Assembly (NCBI GenBank): GCA_031546825.1
Contig: JAVBJU010000016.1
Span: forward strand, 1 to 64,000
Source: Hohaiivirga sp031546825
GTDB taxonomy: Bacteria; Pseudomonadota; Alphaproteobacteria; Rhizobiales; Beijerinckiaceae
DNA: 64,000 nucleotides
Direction of reading: 5' to 3'
The notes beneath the pieces were generated by a model. The model did no database searches, was not told the origin of the DNA, and saw only the letters and a program-made list of their open reading frames with translations. Of the stretch, positions 58,687 to 64,000 are shown piece after piece. Within the stretch, counting starts at the first letter, position 1, and each line of letters begins with the position of its first letter. Both the position numbers and the translations under genes were made by a program.

Positions 58687-61466
58687 CAGCGACCTCCCTC
58701 GCGGCCCAGCCGCTTCAGGATTTCCTCAACATGGACCTGATCGGATTTATAGTTTCCGGTGAGCGTATACAGCACGATGTTGACGCCGGTGCGATAGGCC
58801 ATGGTGCGCTGGCGCGGATCGGAGCCGGAGGTTGGCAGCAGGGTTTCGCCGCGCGCACCGATCGCCCAGGCCCCGGCGAAATCATTGCCGGTGACCAATA
58901 CCGGCGAGACGCCATCACCCACCCGCACGGGGCCGGAATCATCATCGGTGGCGCGCGCCGTTGATACCTCGGTCCATAAGGGGCTCGTGTCGTAACGGCC
59001 GGGGAAGCTGTCGAGGAGATAAAATGTCTTGGTCAGCACGTGGTCGTGGGGCACGGGCTCCAGTTGCGGCACGTCGAGCCGGGAGAGCAGGGCACGCAGC
59101 GCCAGCGCTTGGGGTGTGGCAGCGAGGCCTGGCCGGGCTTCAAAGGCGTCGCGCGTATCGAACAGAATGGTGCCGCCGTTTTTCATGAAGGTGTTAAGGG
59201 CGCGGATGGCCTTGTCGCTGGGCGGCGATTGCGCCGTTGCAATCGGCCAGTAGATCAGCGGGTAAAAAGCCAGTTCGTCCTTATCCGGATCGACGGCGAT
59301 GGGCTCGCCCGGTTCAAACGAGGTGTTCATGACCAGAAACTGGCTCAAGCCCCGCAATCCTTCACGGGTGACAGTGTCGATGCTCGCGTCACCCGTTGCG
59401 ATATAGGCCAGCCGCGGCTCCAGCGCCGATTGTTCGACATCGCGCGTTTGCGCCGTGGCGTCGGTTGGGCTGAGCGAGAAAAGCGTGAGCACAGCGATGG
59501 CCAGTGCCGCCGCCTTGCCGCGTCGTCGCAGCCACGAGCCATGACCGCCGAGCCACAGCATGGCCAGACTGTCGGCCATGAACAGCAGTAAGGCGGTAAC
59601 GAACAACGGTATCCGCAAATCAATAGCGCCGGAGTGGCGCAGGGGCAGGGTTTTGTCGCCGGGAAGGTCGATGGCGAGCGTGTGCAAGGTGTCTTGCGCC
59701 GTCAGCGCATTCACCGCAAAACCGCCCTCAGCCGGGCCATAAAAGCCCGGTGGGTGGGAGGCATCTGCGTGGCCCGTGAAGCCGGAGGGCAGGGGTTGAG
59801 CGGTTGCTGTCGGCTGGGCAAGATCACCGTAGCCGTCGAGCACGAGGCGCGGGGGAAGCGTTGTTTCGGCCTTCGACTCGCCCCGTGCCGCCGAACCGCG
59901 ACCAGTCTGGATGGTACGGCGCAGCATGTCGATGAACAGGCCCGACAATGGCAGGTTCGACCAGGTTGGCGTTGCCGTGACATGAAACAGCACAATAGCC
60001 CCCTTGCCGCGCCGAACCGCGGTGACCAGCGGTGTGCCGTCCTGCAATGTCGCCCAGGTCCTTTCCGGCAACGTCGCATTGGGGTCAGCCAGCACCTGCC
60101 GGGTCACCACGATATCGCTGGGAATGGGGAGGCCGAAAAAGGGGCCTTCCTTGGTAAATGCCGCAAGTTTTTTCGGCTCAGTCCATGACAAAGCGGCACC
60201 CAGGTCACGGTCGCCACGCCTGAGCGGCACTGGCAGGAGTGCGCCGTCTGCAGAAGCCAGACGACTTCCGGCGAAACGGATGAGCAGGCCGCCGTTTTCC
60301 ACGTAATCGGTGAGCTTCTTCGTGGTTTCGCCATCGAGAGCGCCGGTATCGGCAAGAATGAGGGCATCAATGCGCCCGTCAATGAGCGCGCCGATGGTGG
60401 CGGTGTCGCCGCCCTTGTCCAGACGAATGTCGGCGAAGGGCTGTAAGCCACGTTGCAGATAATGAAGCGGCGACAGCAGCGGTTGCGCCTGATCGAAGGT
60501 GGTTCCGGCAACAAGGCCCACACTGCGCCGTTGCGCGGTTTCATCGAGCAGCACCACAGCCCCCGCCGAGCGTTCGGCGGTGATCTCAACGCGGGTGATG
60601 CCGTTGCGGATTTCCGCCGGGATATCGAAGGAGACATTCGCCTCCGTCTGGCCGGGCGCAAAGCGCAGCGGCATCTCCGCAATTGGCTGCCCGTTTTGGC
60701 CGAGGGCGCGTACCATCGCATCGCGCGCCTTATTGGGGTCGGCGCGGATGGCGCGAACCTCTAGCACTGCGGCGGCCATGTCGGCGGGCTTGAGGGCGAG
60801 CACATCCGGTTGGTTGCGGCGCATGAGGGTGATATCGCGGCTCTGGGTGATGGCGGAAAGCCTGCTGCCAAAAGTGTCTGCTGCATCGCCGGATACCTCA
60901 TCCGTCAGCCAGAACAGCGCCGCATCGGGCGTGGCTTTGAGGAAGGCCCGGATGTGTTCAAGATGGGCGGTACGCGTGGCGAGATGGGGTTGGGGCTTCA
61001 GCGCATGAAGGGCGGCAAGGGCTGGGTCCTGCCCCATCGCTGTGATGGCTTGAGGCTCAGCGGCAAGCGCCACAAGCGCGACGGTGCGGTTGGCGCGCAA
61101 GGCCTCGCGCATGGTTTCCTCAAGGGCGTTAGCACGCTCGCGCCAGTCATGCGCGGCGGTGAAGCCATTATCGACGAGCATCAACAGCGGCCCCTTGCCG
61201 GGTAAGGGGGCGGGCGGGTTCCACAATGGCCCGGCACAGGCCAGGATCAAGGCTGCACATGTGAGGAGGCGCAGCAGCAGAAGCCACCACGGTGTCCGCG
61301 CTGGTATCTCGCGGCGGCTGGCAATATCGGCAAAGAGTTTTAGTGGCGGAAAGGCGATGCGGCGCGGGCTCGGTGGCGTCACCCGCAACAACAGCCAGAT
61401 GATCGGCAACGCGGCGAGCGCGGTAAGTACCAATGGTGCCGCGAAGGTGAGGGGCAAACCGCTCAT
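58686..61466 (-). CDS. DUF4159 protein with N-terminal BatA-type membrane domain
   Basis: The 926-residue protein starts with a BatA/aerotolerance-type two-helix segment (about 8-80, FPPLKLFADIASRREIPART). It then has a VWA-like region, a gatase-like part, another membrane helix (about 645-665) and the C-terminal DUF4159 domain (about 700-915; APRLAYIATGDASIDTVT-like start and FMKNGGTILFDTRDAF). Start and stop overlap both neighbours (ATGA with DUF58, TGATG with the next gene), showing tight coupling. The function is not known; Bat-like operons are tied to envelope stress. Confidence 0.85.
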   Translation of the reverse strand: MSGLPLTFAAPLVLTALAALPIIWLLLRVTPPSPRRIAFPPLKLFADIASRREIPARTPWWLLLLRLLTCAALILACAGPLWNPPAPLPGKGPLLMLVDNGFTAAHDWRERANALEETMREALRANRTVALVALAAEPQAITAMGQDPALAALHALKPQPHLATRTAHLEHIRAFLKATPDAALFWLTDEVSGDAADTFGSRLSAITQSRDITLMRRNQPDVLALKPADMAAAVLEVRAIRADPNKARDAMVRALGQNGQPIAEMPLRFAPGQTEANVSFDIPAEIRNGITRVEITAERSAGAVVLLDETAQRRSVGLVAGTTFDQAQPLLSPLHYLQRGLQPFADIRLDKGGDTATIGALIDGRIDALILADTGALDGETTKKLTDYVENGGLLIRFAGSRLASADGALLPVPLRRGDRDLGAALSWTEPKKLAAFTKEGPFFGLPIPSDIVVTRQVLADPNATLPERTWATLQDGTPLVTAVRRGKGAIVLFHVTATPTWSNLPLSGLFIDMLRRTIQTGRGSAARGESKAETTLPPRLVLDGYGDLAQPTATAQPLPSGFTGHADASHPPGFYGPAEGGFAVNALTAQDTLHTLAIDLPGDKTLPLRHSGAIDLRIPLFVTALLLFMADSLAMLWLGGHGSWLRRRGKAAALAIAVLTLFSLSPTDATAQTRDVEQSALEPRLAYIATGDASIDTVTREGLRGLSQFLVMNTSFEPGEPIAVDPDKDELAFYPLIYWPIATAQSPPSDKAIRALNTFMKNGGTILFDTRDAFEARPGLAATPQALALRALLSRLDVPQLEPVPHDHVLTKTFYLLDSFPGRYDTSPLWTEVSTARATDDDSGPVRVGDGVSPVLVTGNDFAGAWAIGARGETLLPTSGSDPRQRTMAYRTGVNIVLYTLTGNYKSDQVHVEEILKRLGREGGR

Positions 61467-62368
61467 GATATCCTCGCAGCGCCGAGCAGAGTGGCGAGCT
61501 TCAGCGCGGCTTCGCTGGCCGGGCGGTCAGTGCGGTGCAGGGTCAGCGTCCAGCCCTTGGCGGCGACAAGGTCGGAGATTGCGGCGCGGAAGGCGGCGAG
61601 GCGTTCGATATATTCTGTGCGCCAGGTGGCGGCATCACCAATGCGCAGAGCAAGGTTGCTGTCGTCGTCATGGAGTAGCGCCTGGCCGTCAAACGGAAAG
61701 CTCTCCTCGACCGGGTCGATGATGGTGACAAGGTGGCCGCGCGCGCCCCTTGCCGCGAGCCCGGAAATTGCTGTCGCAAGCGTGTCCAGCGGCATCAGGA
61801 AATCGGAGATGAGAACGATCTCGTCACGCGGTGCCAGCGGCAGTTGCGGCAAGGCGGGGTCCGGGTTTGGCATTTCGCTCAGAGCGCCGACAAGCCTCTC
61901 GGTGATGCGGCGGGAGGCGAGCGGTGGCGTTAGTCCCATCAGGCCGACACGCTCGCCGGCGGTGGAGAGAAGCTCCGCCCCGGCAAAGGCCAGCACCAGG
62001 GCGCGGTCAATCTTCGACGCGGTGGCGAGATCGGACACATAGAACATTGATGCGGAAAAATCGGTCCAGAACCAGATGTTGCGCGCGGCTTCCCATTCGC
62101 GTTCGCGCACATGGAGCTTACCGTCGCGGGCCGAGCGTCGCCAGTCGATGCGCGATGCCGGTTCCCCAGCGGTGAAGGGCCGGAATTGCCAGAAATTCTC
62201 GCCTGCTCCCGCGCGCCTTTTCCCGTGGATGCCGTGGCTCAAGGCCGCGGCAACGCGCCGTCCATCTGCCGCGAGCGCGGGCAGTCGCTCGGCCAATGAT
62301 TGGGCCGGAGCAGCGGCGCGTGCCGCAGCATCACCGATGCCAAAGGGGAGGAAACGGGTCTGGACCAC
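61463..62368 (-). CDS. DUF58 domain protein
   Basis: The 301-residue protein has the DUF58 signature GENFWQFRPFTAGEPASRIDWR (about 57; FRPFTAGEPASRIDWRRS) and the degenerate VWA segment FWTDFSASMFY, followed by EIVLISDFLMPLD. DUF58 proteins are partners of MoxR ATPases. The start is GTG 62368, two bases after the moxR stop; its stop overlaps the DUF4159 start as ATGA. Confidence 0.9.
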   Translation of the reverse strand: MVQTRFLPFGIGDAAARAAAPAQSLAERLPALAADGRRVAAALSHGIHGKRRAGAGENFWQFRPFTAGEPASRIDWRRSARDGKLHVREREWEAARNIWFWTDFSASMFYVSDLATASKIDRALVLAFAGAELLSTAGERVGLMGLTPPLASRRITERLVGALSEMPNPDPALPQLPLAPRDEIVLISDFLMPLDTLATAISGLAARGARGHLVTIIDPVEESFPFDGQALLHDDDSNLALRIGDAATWRTEYIERLAAFRAAISDLVAAKGWTLTLHRTDRPASEAALKLATLLGAARIS

Positions 62369-62370
62369 GC

Positions 62371-63375
<1,005 letters not shown>

Positions 63376-63451
63376 TGAATGGGGCTCCTGCGAAAAAGAC
63401 TGCGCTGTCACGGGCCGCGCACTTTTCTCTAAATGACGTATTCCGTAAGGC

Positions 63452-63493
63452 TCATGCGCTTAATCGGTGGTCCACTTAGAGTGAAGCGCATGA
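63452..63493. repeat. Palindromic repeat family B, copy with perfect 10-bp arms
   Basis: TCATGCGCTT and AAGCGCATGA are exact inverted repeats closing a 22-base centre that keeps the family core TAATCGGTGGTCCACTTAG. The centre's end AGAGTGAAGCGC looks like half of a family A arm. It lies upstream of moxR in the gap to the DUF1287 gene. Confidence 0.8.
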
Positions 63494-63620
63494 CTGTAGG
63501 TCGCTTCCGTTTGAAGTGACATCTTAAAACAGAGTTGATGGTCAAAAAATGTCAAGGCCGATTGAGCGCCCCGCCGCTGAGAAAGCGGTGGATGGCGATG
63601 ATGGAACGACAGGCGTTGGG

Positions 63621-64000
63621 TTAATCGAGCAGATAACGATAGCGGCCATCAATGACACCATCGGCCAACATGTCCTCTTCCTGCGTGCCTTCGCCGTAAT
63701 TGTGCAAGACAATCGAGCGCTTGCCGTCCGCCGAGAACTTATCGGTGGCGATCACCACATGGGGGAGGTTCTGGTCGTCGGGGAAGTACATGGTGATGAT
63801 GTCGCCGGGAGAAAAGCGCATGCTCTTTCGATCAAGCACCTTTTCTGCGCCTTGTCGTTTCCAGAACGCTTTCAGGTTGGGCACGCGGCGATGGTCGATA
63901 TTGCTGTCGGGAGCGCTCAGGCCCCAGTTATTGGGGTAACTGCCGAAGTGAGCGGTCATATCTTCATGCACCAGCCGTTGCAGATCGACACCAAACGCGT
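63621..64000 (-). CDS. DUF1287 protein, 5' part cut by the window edge
   Basis: The reading frame runs off the right edge; about 126 C-terminal residues are visible. They match DUF1287: HEDMTAHFGSYPNNWGL, then NIDHRRVPNLKAFWKRQG, a PGDIITMY segment, PHVVIATDK and VLHNYGEGTQEEDML. The His of IDHRR and PHVV and an upstream Cys outside the window form a papain-like site in this family, suggesting a peptidase or amidase. An internal ATG at 63971 is not the start because the frame stays open and conserved upstream (LQRLVHEDM). Confidence 0.82.
   Translation of the reverse strand, partial: AFGVDLQRLVHEDMTAHFGSYPNNWGLSAPDSNIDHRRVPNLKAFWKRQGAEKVLDRKSMRFSPGDIITMYFPDDQNLPHVVIATDKFSADGKRSIVLHNYGEGTQEEDMLADGVIDGRYRYLLD

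Overview
The window looks like chromosomal DNA from an alphaproteobacterium, most likely of the order Hyphomicrobiales (Rhizobiales). Four things point there. The tRNA-His has no encoded G-1 and carries A73. A full CtrA half-site pair lies upstream of a PleC/DivJ/PdhS-type histidine kinase. There is a Porin_2-type protein. groESL carries a CIRCE element. Most genes are GC-rich; two short stretches (about 23.1-24.3 kb and 27.3-28.1 kb) are clearly more AT-rich and look acquired. No phage, IS transposase, CRISPR array or known defence locus was recognised.

Layout. 0-6 kb: the 3' end of an initiator tRNA gene, tRNA-His, a PatZ-like acyl-CoA synthetase/acetyltransferase, and the PAS-domain kinase with its CtrA box. 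6-10 kb: a short porin-like protein, an EamA transporter, and groES-groEL under a promoter with CIRCE. 10-18.7 kb: an aldonate/aldarate-type catabolic operon (YagE-like aldolase, altronate/galactarate-type dehydratase, MFS transporter) between IclR and LysR regulators, then aspartate aminotransferase and a lipoprotein. 18.8-24.3 kb: a DUF817 membrane protein, an atypical SDR, an EF-G-like GTPase, a long inverted repeat, and a DUF4238 gene interrupted by one in-frame TAG. 24.4-27.3 kb: btuFCD under a cobalamin riboswitch. 27.4-32.4 kb: an AT-rich EEP nuclease/phosphatase-family gene, a LysR regulator, trxB, an ELM1-family gene, an Lrp regulator and a Tat-exported protein.

32.4-40.2 kb is a glycerol/dihydroxyacetone regulon read on the minus strand: glpR, glpD, glpK, glpF, dhaK, dhaL, dhaM. 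It takes glycerol in, phosphorylates and oxidises it to DHAP, and phosphorylates free dihydroxyacetone with phosphate from a PTS chain. Methylglyoxal synthase, which drains DHAP, lies 4 kb away next to cardiolipin synthase. 45.9-54.4 kb is a sugar operon: deoC, a complete LsrB/RbsA/RbsC-type ABC importer, a DUF4432 aldose-mutarotase-like gene and a ribokinase-family kinase. A DeoR-family regulator is divergent, and overlapping palindromes resembling the E. coli DeoR operator lie in the gap. The best reading is uptake and catabolism of 2-deoxyribose or a close relative. 54.4-64 kb holds a phosphoesterase, a Nudix hydrolase, a GNAT enzyme, a MoxR-DUF58-DUF4159-membrane protein operon, and a DUF1287 gene cut by the window edge.

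The most interesting unexplained structure is a pair of interspersed palindromic repeat families. Family A has 16-nt arms around a 6-nt loop. Family B is about 45 bp with covarying ends. Solo A copies sit in convergent gaps, while A+B composites and B copies sit between cistrons, three of them inside the glp-dha operon.
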